From: Datisca glomerata
Taxonomy: Eukaryota > Streptophyta > Magnoliopsida > Cucurbitales > Datiscaceae
DNA: 64,000 bases
Assembly (NCBI GenBank): GCA_003255025.1
Contig: QANY01008042.1
Span: 2,096,077-2,160,076 of the forward strand
Direction of reading: 5' to 3'
How positions within the stretch are numbered: position 1 is the stretch's first letter; every line of letters begins with the position of its first letter. The notes under the pieces were generated by a model. It was not told where the DNA came from. It was given only the letters and a program-made list of their open reading frames with translations, and did not search any database. The position numbers and the translations under genes were made by a program. Below, piece by piece: positions 32,300 to 43,481 of this stretch.

Positions 32300-33804
32300 A
32301 CGACCCCACGACAACATAAACAATTGGAAAGATATTGTTTGCGTTTTTCCCAGTCACAGTAAGTAAATGACCCTCAAAATTAGACTTTTAACGACAACCA
32401 TTTGTGAGTATAATTGGTATACATCCATCAAGAAATTTCTTCCCACACGCATCCAAACAAACAAACATTTTTTTTGAAACAAGTTCTCTCCTTTCACTCC
32501 AATGGTACTTCTCGGATTCCACTTTTTTATCGCTTCACAATAATCCCACACTTTCTTGTATCGTTCCACTGCACACTCTTGAATCTTATCCAATGCTTTT
32601 CTTTTTGCCCTATATCATTTATGGAAGGACACAATGACTCCATGATTGTCCCTTAACAAACCTCAACACTGATAAATCCATTTTAGGTGAGTCACACATC
32701 AACTCCAAATACCTATTCACTATCCAAGTTGATGTGATCTTTTTATTCTTCCTTGCTTTAGCATAATTGGTATGTTGAGAGGTGAAAGTCTTAATTTGAA
32801 ATGATTTTTCTCTTTGAGTAAATGATGCATGTATTCTCTGTCAACAATTCTACCCTCTGCATAGTGCAATGATCCTAATTGTAACATTTTTTTAAATAGA
32901 AATCAAAATTGTGTTGAATGGCATACCCCTCAATGCTTTTTTGAAACATAATGTGTTCATTAAAAACCAACCATCTCTCTAATGTAATTAGCCTACTCAA
33001 GTGAATATCTTCATGGAACTCAGGGATGTGAAGGGTGAATTTCTTCATTCGATGAATCAACAAGATCTCTAAATTGGTCACTATCATACTCTGGTTCAAA
33101 TACACTAGATTCATCAATCACTTTTTTTTGCCTTTTGCTTTGTCATTGTTCAAGTCATCTTCATTTATGTGAAACTGACTTGCATTGACAAACAAGTCTT
33201 CTTTGTTATCTATTCATTCCTCAGGCTTACTAAAATCCTCCAACACTTTACTAAACCTACTATCATTATCATCATCTTCCTCAATAACAGGTTCACTATG
33301 TAGGTGCAAGTGCAGGTGGAGATACTAGGTGCATGTAGACTACATTCACCTTGACTTTCAATAAAATTATTCAATGCATGTGAAACATAAACTTGCAGTA
33401 AATCATGACCAAATGTTTCAAGTGAAGAGAAATACTTCATGTATGTTAGCATCAGAACACATAGGCTTTAACATGCTCAAGTCTTTATCTGAAAACTTAT
33501 AACTATACCCTGATATATTATCATATCTTGTTTCTTCCACCATATCTTTAATTCTAGATAGGAATAATAAATCATGATCAATATTAGGAAGCCTACATAG
33601 CTCACCATTTTTATATGTCATATTCGGAACATATTCAGAGATACTACCACAATAAATCTCTAATGTTATGTTTTTCATTTTCACAATATTTATGGTCCTT
33701 TTCACCTGCAGTGACAAAACATAGGAGTTAGGGCATGCATGACAGATAATCATAACCCATAGATGAACATAAAATTAACCAAGAATTTGACATACCTGAA
33801 AGAA
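32300..33804 (-). pseudogene. MULE transposase (mudrA) N-terminal half, decayed
   Basis: Minus-strand pieces in order: MKNITLEIYCGSISEYVPNM, LFLSRIKDMVEETRYDNI and YSYKFSDKDLSMLKPMCSDA (33700-33420); HDLLQVYVSHALNNFIES (33400-33340); ITLERWLVFNEHIMFQKSIE and AIQHNFDFYLKKC (33000-32890); ERYKKVWDYCEAIKKWNPRS (32560-32500). This is the N-terminal part of mudrA. An intron ends CACTGCAG just before GTGAAAAGGACC; its donor CAG|GTATGT at about 33800 follows a leader. The DDE catalytic core is missing, and frameshifts separate the blocks. Confidence 0.8.
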
Positions 33805-33904
33805 TAATTAACAAATTAGGGAGATTTTGATCTCTTCGATCCTTAGATTTGGGAAAAAATTCAAAACCCTGACCCCTCTCTTTTGTGTCATGACGAGCTT
33901 CCCC

Positions 33905-34105
33905 TACCCCTGCAAAAGCAGAGAGAGGGATGGCGATTTATGAGTATTCATGTTTGATTCCCTCATAAATACGTAGCCTGTTCGTTCTTCGTTGTTGACC
34001 TGCTACCCCGGCTAGTTTTGACCTTCAAGGCATATGCTCTTTCATGACTTTGTCCAAAAAATTTCAAACTTTTAGTTGGGAAAATTTCTCAATTTGTTTA
34101 AATGA
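33905..34105 (-). promoter_or_regulatory. Copy of SAM-gene upstream region in front of mudrA
   Basis: About 200 bp similar to 28535-28745 in the same orientation (shared CCTGTTCGTTCTTCGTTG, CCCGGCTAGTT, TTTCATGACT/TTTCGTGACT, CCAAAAAA.TTCAAAC). Similarity ends sharply on the left at GCAGAGAGAGGG. It is followed on the minus strand by a leader, a GTATGT donor and the mudrA coding exon, the position a promoter and 5' UTR would occupy. Confidence 0.6.
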
Positions 34106-34337
34106 CACAAATATTAATCTAGTTTCAAAATTAATACATCACTTCATGTTAGAATCGTTAAACTTCAAAATAATATCGTTTAAATAACATGTAATTTCAA
34201 AAATACCCTTTAGTTTATTTTTTATTATAAAAACATTAAAATCAATTTCTTTTAGGGCTAATTAAGCTACCACCCCTAACTTTTTAGCTGGTGTATTTGG
34301 TGACTCCCTATTCAGTGCTATGCATGGTTTCTTGGTA

Positions 34338-34342
34338 ACTTC
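34338..34342. repeat. Target-site duplication ACTTC, left of solo LTR B
   Basis: Identical to 35583-35587 on the other side of the LTR; 5 bp is the usual LTR-retrotransposon duplication. Confidence 0.85.
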
Positions 34343-35582
34343 TGTTGGTGACCGCGGCGCGTGCTCGACGGAAGTGTGGACGTGTGACCTTTTAAAAATT
34401 AATTTTTTAATCGAAAAACAAGCGCAACGTCACGATAATCAAATACAAACTTTTATTGAAAACTCTTTTCAATCATGATCCATTATATATTTATATATTA
34501 AATGTAAGAAATACATGTATAGCAATCATATATCTCTTGCAGTCTATATCAAGTGTCCTTGCAAACCAACGATTCTTCATTCCCACGAACAACAGACTTC
34601 GAGATTCGCATCAAGATCTTTCAAGCCAAACCTCAAATGCAATAGGACGTGTGTGCGCACATAGAATAATTCAAAGACGCTTTTTTCTGTCTCTAGATGT
34701 ACTTAACACATGAGATCTAGAGATTTACTGAGAATAAATAATTTTGCGAGACAATCCTCTAAGATAATACAATGATAATTCTTTTAGAGTTTTTGATTAA
34801 CATTTAATCACAGAGAAAGTTTACCCTGATAACAACTGTGTTCTAAACACTCTGATCAACAGTTCTCAACTGATCCAGCACTGAGCCCATTAGAATAATA
34901 TCTATATATAATTTTTAAGCTCATCAGATTTTTAGAGATAAATTGAAAATAATATTTAATTTCAAAATTACCATTATAGTGGGAGCCACTGCAACTTTTG
35001 CACAACTGCAGTGCCATGTGGCATTACAATAGTTTATGTCAATTTCTGATTTTCAATCAGTGATTGACATATGACAATTACTGTAAATTAAATATTTATT
35101 TTAATCAGATAAATATCTAGATATAAGTTAATTCAAAATTAACTTATCTGATAATCCCTATCAACTAGCTTTCATTGACCTATAATCCTAAATTTCAATA
35201 AACCAGATTATTAATTAAACACTTAAATTAAATAATCTCATTTATTATTTTCATTATTACTAGCAACCATTTATTTATTATTTTCACATCGATGATCCAG
35301 ATCTAGATCACATGCATTCATAATGCTAGTAAACCGTACTAGCAACCATTTATTAAAGATTTCATACTTTAGTATGTTGCTGATAATTTTATTTATTATC
35401 TGTGATCTTAATCCTCTCGTACTAATATAAGATAATAGTCTCATTAATGAATATGAAATTTTCAGATATTTATATAAATTATTCAACAGTAATTTAAAAG
35501 AACAATGATAAAAAAAATGTAGTGCCACTAAATTTTATATTAAAATGTCAATACACATGCTTTTAGGGCATTACCCCCAACA
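34343..35582 (-). mobile_element. Solo LTR of family A, copy B (1240 bp, internally deleted)
   Basis: Left end TGTTGGTGACC, right end ATTACCCCCAACA, with perfect ACTTC duplications on both sides. It shares many blocks with LTR A (TCAATCATGATCCATTATAT, CTCAACACATGAGAT-like, TCACATGCATTCATAATGCT, GTCAATACACATGCTTT) but is about 1 kb shorter because of an internal deletion. Exact target duplications flanking a single LTR show that it arose by LTR-LTR recombination of a full element in place. Confidence 0.9.
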
Positions 35583-35587
35583 ACTTC

Positions 35588-36116
35588 TAGTTTGATTAGG
35601 GAACCCACAAAAATGAATCTGCTAATGAAGTTTACAGATTCAGTCAGGAGGAAGAAACTTATAATATCATAGCTGCTCATAGTTATTTTGGCCAATTGAT
35701 CTTCCAATATGCTAGTTTCAACAATTCTCGTTCTTTACATTTCTTCTTCAAAATACTAGTCAATAAGACTATCATGAAAAAAAGTAAGGAAGGAATTGAA
35801 TGACTTGGCTTTCGTGCATTATACCTACCTCCTTTTTAAAGAAGCTGATTTCAATCTCAATAAAGAAATAAAAGCATAACTCTTTGCTTGTTGTCCTTTA
35901 CACTTTTAGCTTACCTTGTGGAGGTCTTTCGAGTGTCTAAGGCGGATCCGATCAGTCTTTACGACTATACCAAATTATACTCTTAGTTTTAAACTTTGTA
36001 GTAGTACCTTCTTACGTTTGATTTTCTTTCAAGACCACCCCTACCTTGACTTCCGTCCAAAACATAGATGAAATTGATATCACATGCCAAAAATGTGGTA
36101 TCTTTCATGAGTTTTT
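35588..36116. other. Spacer without recognisable gene
   Basis: About 530 bp; no gene or transposon end seen. Confidence 0.5.
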
Positions 36117-36369
36117 GGGTAATTAAAGCTCCACTCTAGATAAAACATTTTTCTCCATATCATGTTTCACTCTCTCTCTTCTCTTTCTTCACTGCAGCTT
36201 CATTCTCATTATTCTCTCTCTTCACTGATACTTCATTAAAAATGGATAAATATTTTGGTAACTATTATAAAAATAGGTTTCACAATGAATTAAAATTATT
36301 TATTGACTAAGTTTTGGTGTTTTCATTTAATCTTCATTTGACATCTAGTTCTCACTCACTAAGGTAAAT

Positions 36370-36580
36370 CACGTCGTGTACCCCTCAGTAGTCTACACGA
36401 GGGTCGTGTAAAGCTCGTGTAGTCTACACGAGGGCTACACATGGGTCGTGTACCCCTTGTTTAGTCTACACGAGGACTACACCAGGATTATGTACCTCTC
36501 ATATAGTCTACACGAGGCTTACACGAGGATCGTGTACCCCTCGTGTAGTCTACACGATTACTACACGAGCATCGTGTATA
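36370..36580. repeat. Palindromic array in DUF1985 intron 1 (G2)
   Basis: About ten repeats of the type CGTGTACCCCTCGTGTAGTC and TACACGAGGGTCGTG, spaced about 20 nt apart. It occupies the intron directly before the DUF1985 exon, as in the copies at 24.1 and 45.7 kb. Confidence 0.85.
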
Positions 36581-36599
36581 TTTTTTGATCTTATGTCTG

Positions 36600-37245
36600 C
36601 CTTGAATTTTTTGCAGGTTAAGGCTTCATCAAAGATGCAACTAAGATACGTGCAAATGTTATCAAGACCAAGCTGACAGCTTCTTAAATTTCTTTATTTA
36701 GGGAGACATGTTTTGGCCATCTCCTTGATCTCCCAGCCCTAAAGTTTTCAACAACTGTCTGCCAGCAAGTGCTAGCCAGGGAGGCCTAATATGTCAACGA
36801 TACTCCATCTGAGGAGGAAATATGGTTTCTTGTCAATGATGAACCGATGTGCTTCTCGAAGAATGAGTTCTCGTTGATGACCAAATTAAAGTTCGATGAA
36901 GGCCGGGATGAGAAGATGATCCGTGGCCCCAACAGACTCTCTAATGTAATTTCCCAAAGCCTAATCAAAATACATGGCTGAGTTGGAGTAGAAGTTTAAA
37001 AATTTTGAATATAAGTCAGATTCTGAATATGTCAAGATGACTCTGATTTATATGCTAGAGCATTTTCTGTTGGGGAAGGAGAACCATACCCTAATTGAGA
37101 AGAGATGGTTGGTTTTGGTTGACAACCTTGAAGCGTTCAACCAATCTGTGGGGAGAGCTTTGTTTCTCCAAAACAATGAAATCATTATTAGCCGTCAAGA
37201 ATACAAAGGCTACTTTTGGTGATATTAAAGATCAAGAAAAAAACA
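36600..37245 (+). pseudogene. DUF1985 domain gene of MULE, broken (G2)
   Basis: After a TTGCAG acceptor at about 36617, reading gives TCFGHLLDLPALKFST-like sequence, then DDTPSEEEIWFLVNDEPMCF and NEFSLMTKLKFDEG, then after frameshifts YMLEHFLLGKENHTLIEKRW and LVDNLEAFNQSVGRALFLQN (to about 37180). The last piece extends DUF1985 further than in G1. In-frame stops (after EA, before YVNDT) and shifts disable it. Confidence 0.75.
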
Positions 37246-37764
37246 AAAAAACATAGAAATCCCCCGCTGTTGTTCATGGACATTCATCCAATGGATGTCC
37301 ATTTGCCTTCCAGGTGTAATTTTTTTTAATTCTAAGGAGGGATGTATTTAATTATTTATGTGTTGAATACTCTATTACTCTCTTTTGTTTAAATATGCAT
37401 GTGTATTTGAATTTATCTCCTTGGTGGGTAGTTTGTATGATAACCAGGTTTCGACCAAGGTGCCAAAAAATCTCAAGTGGTGTCCGACTACGATAGTACT
37501 GGTTGAGAATCAATTAAAAGAAATTTTTTCGAAGGAGAATATATGTAGTGAGTTATGTTGACAAATTAATTTATATTACTTTCATATATACTAATTTATA
37601 TTTCTTACATTTTTAGTTGACAGATCTTTTCTTGGTCCTTACTGAGGAGGAAGAAGAAAAAAGTTTTTAGAGATCAGTAGTTGGAGAGAAGGTATGGTAA
37701 AAATCATTTTTCTATCCTTCTTCTTCGAACATGAACATCGTGTAGTCATCGTGTAGACTACACG

Positions 37765-38190
37765 ATGGTTACACTAACCAAGGATACAATTATCTTTACA
37801 ACGAATGTGAACCACAGTCATTGGATTGCTGTAGAGCTTGATTTGAATGATCAGTGTATTCGTATTTATAACTCCATGATGAACACGCCGTATCAATGCT
37901 CCTTGTATATTGAAATAATGAAACTTTTTACGAAAATTGTCCCTCGACTTCTTCAAATGATAAACATTTATGAGAGAAGACAGGAGGTTAAACCCACATA
38001 TGAGTGAAAATATGAGATTATGAAGTATCCACAACAATGAGTAAGTAAAATATACATTTTTTAAAAGGCACTTAAAATTTCATACATATTATTTAATTAT
38101 GCTTTGCATTTTATGTGTTTTGTAGGTTCAATTGTGGGGTATTCACCATTAAGTTTGTCAAAGCCCTCACATATGGGAAGAACGTCCAAT
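37765..38190 (+). pseudogene. Ulp1-like C48 peptidase part of MULE gene (G2)
   Basis: The first exon reads NVNHSHWIAVELDLNDQCIR then IYNSMMNTPYQCSLYIEIMK (37807-37925). HW is the catalytic His-Trp of Ulp1/SUMO proteases. The usual Asp of the following Y-D-S motif is Asn here (IYNS). A short intron (GTAAGT at about 38041 to TTGTAG at about 38126) leads to an exon reading FNCGVFTIKFVKALTYGKNV, which supplies the catalytic Cys. The N-terminal part is missing and a TGA precedes the donor, so it is probably inactive. Kaonashi MULEs of Arabidopsis and melon carry this domain next to DUF1985. Confidence 0.78.
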
Positions 38191-38394
38191 AAATAACTCA
38201 ACAATAAATGCTCGAATATCGAATGCGAATTGTAATTGAGTTATTTGCACGTGGCATAGTAATACCGAAATAATTTGGATATATTTTATGGATTTTTATT
38301 TTATTTTTATACACCCTCAAATTGTGAATTATGGATTATGAGTTTTTTTGGTTACGATGACTAGTGTGAATTATGGATTATGAGTTTTTTTTGT

Positions 38395-38716
38395 TACGAT
38401 GACTTCACATGCATCGTGTAGTCTTCATGTAGCCTACACAGTGACTTCACGAGCATCGTGTAGACTACACGATGACTTCACGGACATCGTGTAATATTCA
38501 TGTAGCCTACACGATGACTTCACGAGCATCATGTACTCTTCATGTATCCTACATGAGTCCTTCACGGGCATCGTGTAGTTTTCATGTAGCATACACGATG
38601 ACTTCCCAGACATCGTGTAGGCTTTGTGTAGCCTTCATGATGACTTCATGAGCATCGTTAGGATTCTCGAAGGCTAACGATGACTTCACGGGCATCATGT
38701 ATGATTCATGTTGGCT
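38395..38716. repeat. Palindromic array between Ulp1 and mudrA (G2)
   Basis: About eight units of roughly 40 nt with CATCGTGTAG, CTTCATGTAGCCTACACGAT and GACTTCACGRGCATC. Neighbouring words are reverse complements of one another. It is the counterpart of the array at 40810-41420 in the other copy, which also lies between the 3' ends of the two convergent genes. Confidence 0.9.
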
Positions 38717-38806
38717 AATTAAACTTTATGGCATTATTAAATAACAAACACAAGTATATTTCTATATTAATATTTAATTTAAATCTATAAATGTCATTAT
38801 TTATAT

Positions 38807-39070
38807 TTAAGTGGCTTGGTCATCCCGTTGAGATAGAGGAATTGGATTTCTGCACGTTTGTCGGTTGTGGCCAATTTGCCCACAAAGTTTGCACTTCCTT
38901 CTCACTACTTCCTCACCTTTAGATGGAATTCTCTCCGTCCTAGGTCTGCCACTTTGTCGCGTCGTTAAATGTGTCAATACTACCTTTTCATGAACGTCTT
39001 GGTTGACGACCCAATTTGCTTGATCTCCGAGATGATATATTATTTCCGCATACACATCATGGAGTTCCAT
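38807..39070 (-). pseudogene. MULE transposase C-terminus with zinc knuckle (G2)
   Basis: Minus-strand frame: DVYAEIIYHLGDQANWVVNQ, LTTRQSGRPRTERIPSKGEE, then CKLCGQIGHNRQTC (CX2CX4HX4C zinc knuckle) and a stop after SQRDDQAT. It matches the C-terminal end of the plus-strand transposase at 40480-40726 almost residue for residue. Everything upstream in the gene is replaced by palindromic repeats from about 39065. Confidence 0.8.
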
Positions 39071-39515
39071 CGTGTAGACTACACGAATACTACACCATGA
39101 TCGTGTAGTGTATACGAGGACTATACGAGGATCGTGTAGTGTACAAGAGGAGTACACGATCATCATGTAGTCATCTTATACACTACATGATGACACTACA
39201 CGATGATCGAGTAGTCCTCGTGTAGTGTAATATATGCTCGTGAACTATTGAAGAAGTTCTTGATGTACTACACGATTATCGTGTAATGTACACGAGGTCT
39301 ACATAAGGATCGTGTACCCTGCGTGTAGTCTACACGATGATTACACGAGGCCCGTGTAGACCTCGTTTACATTACACTCTCATCTTGTAATGATATTGTA
39401 CAATAAATGAACTTCAAACAACGTTCCAAAAAGAAGAAAACAAATACATATTCTCATAAATAGACCCCGTGAAAGCCTCGTGTACACTACACGATGGCTA
39501 CACAATCATCGTGCA
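39065..39515. repeat. Palindromic array at junction of G2 and G3
   Basis: Many GTGTAGnCTACACGA, TACACGAGGACTA and CATCGTGTAGTC words in both orientations, less regular than neighbouring arrays, with a gap at about 39400-39470. It separates the mudrA C-terminus (-) of one MULE copy from the mudrA core (+) of the other, so it marks where the two were joined or truncated. Confidence 0.85.
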
Positions 39516-39599
39516 ATATTCCATTTCATTATGTATTCTTCTTGTACTGACTTCCTTCATTGATGAGTATGATCATTGTAAATATTTTTTAATGGCTCT

Positions 39600-40726
39600 T
39601 GGACCCCTGTTTGTGGATTTTTCAGCTAATTACAGCCTATCATTGCTGTTGATGCAACCGCCTTAAAAGTCAAATACAAAGGGGTATTGTTTGTTGTAAT
39701 AACAAAGGATGGGAATAACCAAGTATATCCCATTACATTTGGAATTGTAGATTCAGAAAATAATGTTTCATGGGAATGATTCTTCCGTAAACTTCATGAT
39801 GTAATCGGTGATCCGGAAGACTTGGTGTTTATATCCGACATACATACAAGTATACTAAATGATGTACAAGTTGTCTTTCCCAATGCGCTTTATGGAGCTT
39901 GCATTTTCCATATGGGTCAAAATATCAAATCAATTTATAAAAAGGAAGATGCAGTCGCATTGTTTTTGAAAACAACAAAGGAATATCGTTGATAAGAATT
40001 TGATGGGCTGATGACTCATTTTACAGATGCATTTCCATATATCTCACAATACGTGTCGGTGGGGGGAGTTAAGTGGTGGTCACGTTCCTGTTTTGATCGA
40101 AGGCGATACAATATAATGATTACAAACATCACATAATATTTGAATGGGAATTTAAAGGATGCTAGAAAGCTTCCCATTACATGCCTTATAGAACATATCC
40201 ATGACATGTTACAATGGTGGTTCTATGAACGACGGATGACTTCGTATCAAATCATCTTGCATCACATACACTATCATTGTTTCCTTCTGACATCCACTAG
40301 TTTCGTGTCGCGGGTGGGGGTGGGGAAGTAGTGGTAAACTTGCATCTTAAGACTTATGCGTGCAGAGAATTTGATTTGATCAAATTCCATGCAAACATGC
40401 GTTGGCTTCATGTCAGTAGCCCAATATTTTCGCATACAGTATGTGTTCGAGATTCTATAAAAATGAGATCTATGTGATGTGTATGCGGAAATAATATATC
40501 CTCTCAGAGATCAAGAAGATTGGGTCGTCAACCAAGAGGTTCATGAAAATGTAGTATTGACACCTTTAACGACGCGACAAAGTGGCAGACCTAAGACATA
40601 GAGAATTCCATCTAAAGGTAAGGAGGTAGTGAGAATGAAGTGCAAACGTTGTGGCAAATTGGCCACAACCGACAAACGTGCAGAAATTGAATTCCTTTAT
40701 CTCAACGGGATGACAAAGTCACTTAA
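39600..40726 (+). pseudogene. MULE transposase (mudrA) core and C-terminus (G3)
   Basis: Begins within the catalytic core: PIIAVDATALKVKYKGVLFV, VITKDGNNQVYPITFGIVDS, then LVFISDIHTSILNDVQVVFP and ACIFHMGQNIKSIYKK. The Asp in AVDAT and the Asp in ISDIH correspond to the first two acidic residues of the MULE DDE triad. Later blocks are LNGNLKDARKLPITCLIEHI and LQWWFYERR, a SWIM-like CREFDLIKFHANM region, and C-terminal KCKRCGK with a degenerate zinc knuckle. Several stops and frameshifts (e.g. after NNVSWE and KEYR) disable it. The 5' half is missing. Confidence 0.82.
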
Positions 40727-40809
40727 ATATAAATAATGACATTTGTAGACTTAAATTAAATATTAATATAGAAATATACTTGTGTTTGTTATTTAATATT
40801 GTCATAAAG

Positions 40810-41420
40810 TTTAATTATCCTACATGAAGCCTACACGATACCCGTGAAGTTATCGTGTAGGCTACACGAAGCCTACACGATGCCCGTGAAGTCATCGTGT
40901 AGGCTACATGAACACTACAATATGACCGTGATGTCATCGTGTAGGCTACACGATGCCCGCGAAGCCATCATGTAGGCTACATTAACACTACATGTGCCCG
41001 TGAAGTTATCGTGTAGGCTACACAAAGCCAACACGATGCCCATCAAGTCATCGTGTAGGCTATACGAAGCCAACATGATGCCCGTGAAGTCATCGTGTAG
41101 GCTTCATGAATGTTAGTCGATGCTCATGAAGTCATCTTGTAGGCTACACAAAGCCTATACGATGCCCGTGAAGTCATCGTGTAGGTTACGTGAACACTAC
41201 AATATGACCATGAAGTCATATTGTAGGCTACACAAAGCCTATATGATGCCCGTGAAGTCATCGTGTAGGTTACGTGAACACTACAATATGACCATGAAGT
41301 CATCGTGTAGGCTACACGCAGCCAACACGATGCCTGTGAAGTCATCATGTAAGCTACATGAACACTACACGATACCTGTAAAGTCATCGTGTAGGCTACA
41401 TGAAGCCTACACTAAACATA
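40810..41420. repeat. Palindromic tandem array, 42-nt unit, between mudrA and Ulp1 (G3)
   Basis: The most regular array: about 14 units of about 42 nt with GTGAAGTCATCGTGTAGGCT followed by ACACGAAGCCTACACGATGC. Each unit can fold as a hairpin (for example 40852-40863 pairs exactly over 12 bp with 40870-40881, 6-nt loop). It also contains the shorter GTGTAG-G-CTACAC palindrome, so alternative pairings compete. It lies between the 3' ends of the convergent transposase and Ulp1 genes. Confidence 0.93.
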
Positions 41421-41689
41421 TAGTAACCAAAAGCATTCAACTAAGAAAATTGGGCATTAAAAATAAAAGTTATAAAAATGCATAATTCACAATTTGAGGG
41501 TGTATAAAATAAAAAATTGTTATAAATATGGTTATGAATTCTTAAAGTCATGAGCTTAAGCATAAAAAATCTATAAAATATATCCAAATTATTTTAGTAT
41601 AACTATGCCACGTGCAAATAAATCAATTACAATTTTTCTTCGATATTCTAGAATTTTTTGTTAAGTTATTTCTTGGAGTTTCTTCCCAT

Positions 41690-42225
41690 ATGCGAGGGCT
41701 TCAATAAACTTAAGGATGAATAATCCACATCAGAACCTACAAAAAACATGAAATGCAAAAACACAATTAAATAATATGTATTAAATTTTAAGTGGCTTTA
41801 AAAAAATGTATATTCCACTTACCCATTCTCTTGTTGTGGACACCTCATATGATCTCATATTTCCACTCATCTTTAAGTTTAACCTCATTTCTTCTCTCAT
41901 AAATGTTCATCATTTGAAGCAGACGGGGGTCAATCTTTATAAAAGGTTTCATTATTTCAATGTACAAGGAGCGTTGACATGACGTGTTCATGGAGTTATA
42001 AATACGAATACACTGACCATTCAAATCAAGCTCAACCGCAATCCAATGACTGTGGTTCACATTCATTGGAAAGATAACCTTATCAGACCGTTCACAGCTC
42101 CTTCCAAAATTCGTCTGCAAGCCGAGGACCTGGTACCGGAGCGAATCCTCAATGTCAAAATCCCAACATGCAGGATCTTGCTCAAACTCTTCCATTCTGC
42201 CAGACAGGTTCTCTTGTAATGTCAC
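41690..42225 (-). pseudogene. Ulp1-like C48 peptidase part of MULE gene (G3)
   Basis: Minus-strand exon with GRMEEFEQDPACWDFDIEDS, RYQVLGLQTNFGRSCERSDK, then PMNVNHSHWIAVELDLNGQC and IRIYNSMNTSCQRSLYIEIM. It extends the Ulp1 domain further N-terminally than in G2. The HW catalytic pair is present; Asn again stands for the expected Asp. The second exon (about 41740-41690) reads SDVDYSSL where NCGVF is expected, so the catalytic Cys is lost in this copy. Confidence 0.78.
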
Positions 42226-42264
42226 GGGAAAAAAAATTAAAACCTCAATGTCAATAAAAAATGG

Positions 42265-42655
42265 TCATGAAGACTACATAAAGTCTACACGACGTGAATG
42301 CCTCATGTAGACTTCATGTAGTCTCAGGCCTCGTGTAGACTTCATGTAGTCTACGGGAGGCAACGTGATGGCCTCGTGTAGACTTCATGTAGTCTCGAGC
42401 CTCGTGTAGACTTCATGTAGTCTACACGAGGCAACGTGAAGGCCTCGTTAGACTTCATGTAGTATTGGGTCTCATGTAGACTTCATGTAGTCTACACAAG
42501 GCAACGTGAAGGCCTCTTGTAGACTCCATGTAGTCTACATGAGGCAACATGAAGCCCTCGTGTAGACTTCACGTAGTCTCTGGCCTCGTGTAGACTTCAT
42601 GTAATCTACACGAGGCAACATGATGGCCTCGTGTAGACTACATGAAGTCTTCATT
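42265..42655. repeat. Palindromic array upstream of Ulp1 exon (G3)
   Basis: About ten units built of GCCTCGTGTAGACTTCATGT and AGTCTACACGAGGCAACGTG, a variant of the motif with GAGGC in place of GATG. The arrays in different introns therefore each have their own sequence variant, showing local homogenisation. Confidence 0.88.
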
Positions 42656-42974
42656 AAGTTCAAAAAAAATCTTACTTACTTGTAGAATCAAGCACCAATA
42701 TCGATGCTGATATGAGAGTTGTAGTCTTACAAATCCCTTCTCATGAGCTCCAGGTATGCATTGAGATGCTACAATGTAATAAAGATTAGTTAAGATATTT
42801 ATATTTATATTAAATACCACTTTAATAAAGTTATAAATAACTTCTTACATCTAACTCAAGCCATGCATAAGGTGAAGATACTAGTTTTTAGAACCAAGTA
42901 ACGTCAATGGTGCAAAATCCAATGTCTACTTTCGCATTCCTGTACAACGTAATTATATCAAAATTAGGAATGCG

Positions 42975-43180
42975 ATTGGTTTATCACACAATGGTTACAC
43001 GATGTCATTGTAACCATCGTGTATACTATATAATGGCCACACGAGGTCAATGTAACCATCGTGTATACTATACGATGGCCACATGAGGTTTGTGTAACCC
43101 TCGTGTATACTACATGAGGTCAGTGTAACCATCGTGTAATTTACACGATGGCTATATGAATTCAGTGTAACCATCATGAA
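42975..43180. repeat. Palindromic array, GTAACCATCGTGTA variant (G3)
   Basis: About six units with GTGTAACCATCGTGTATACT and TACGATGGCCACATGAGG. Probably in a further intron of the minus-strand gene, between exon-like sequence at 42700-42960 and 43200-43740. Confidence 0.85.
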
Positions 43181-43481
43181 GAAGTGAATTTACAGAACTT
43201 ACTTTGCCTTTGGGAGGTGAACCAGGCATTAAAATAGGCTTTATCATATGAAGATACATCACTATATGGTTGAAAAGGTTTGAAGTCCATTTGGGCAACG
43301 ATATTCTCATTAGTTTTTTTCCTTCGTTGTTTCTTTTTTCAACTTGTTTGATTTCCCAAGTATGTGACTCTAGGACCCGAGATCTCTTTATCTTCGTCTT
43401 ATCGAGTTTACCAAGGTAGACTAGCTCTTATTCTTCTCCATCGTTGGACTACTCCGTTGACCGAACTGAATCCATCAATGG

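Larger units (their letters stand above)
36117..39100 (+). mobile_element. Kaonashi-type MULE, copy G2 (partial)
   Basis: Contains a DUF1985 exon (+), Ulp1 exons (+) and, convergent to them, the C-terminal end of a mudrA gene (-), with palindromic arrays in intron 1 and between the two genes. The left end is tentative: GGGTAATT at 36117 resembles the GGGTAATTT terminus of the copy ending at 46503. Relative to that copy it lacks about 2 kb between DUF1985 and Ulp1 and nearly all of mudrA. Confidence 0.6.
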
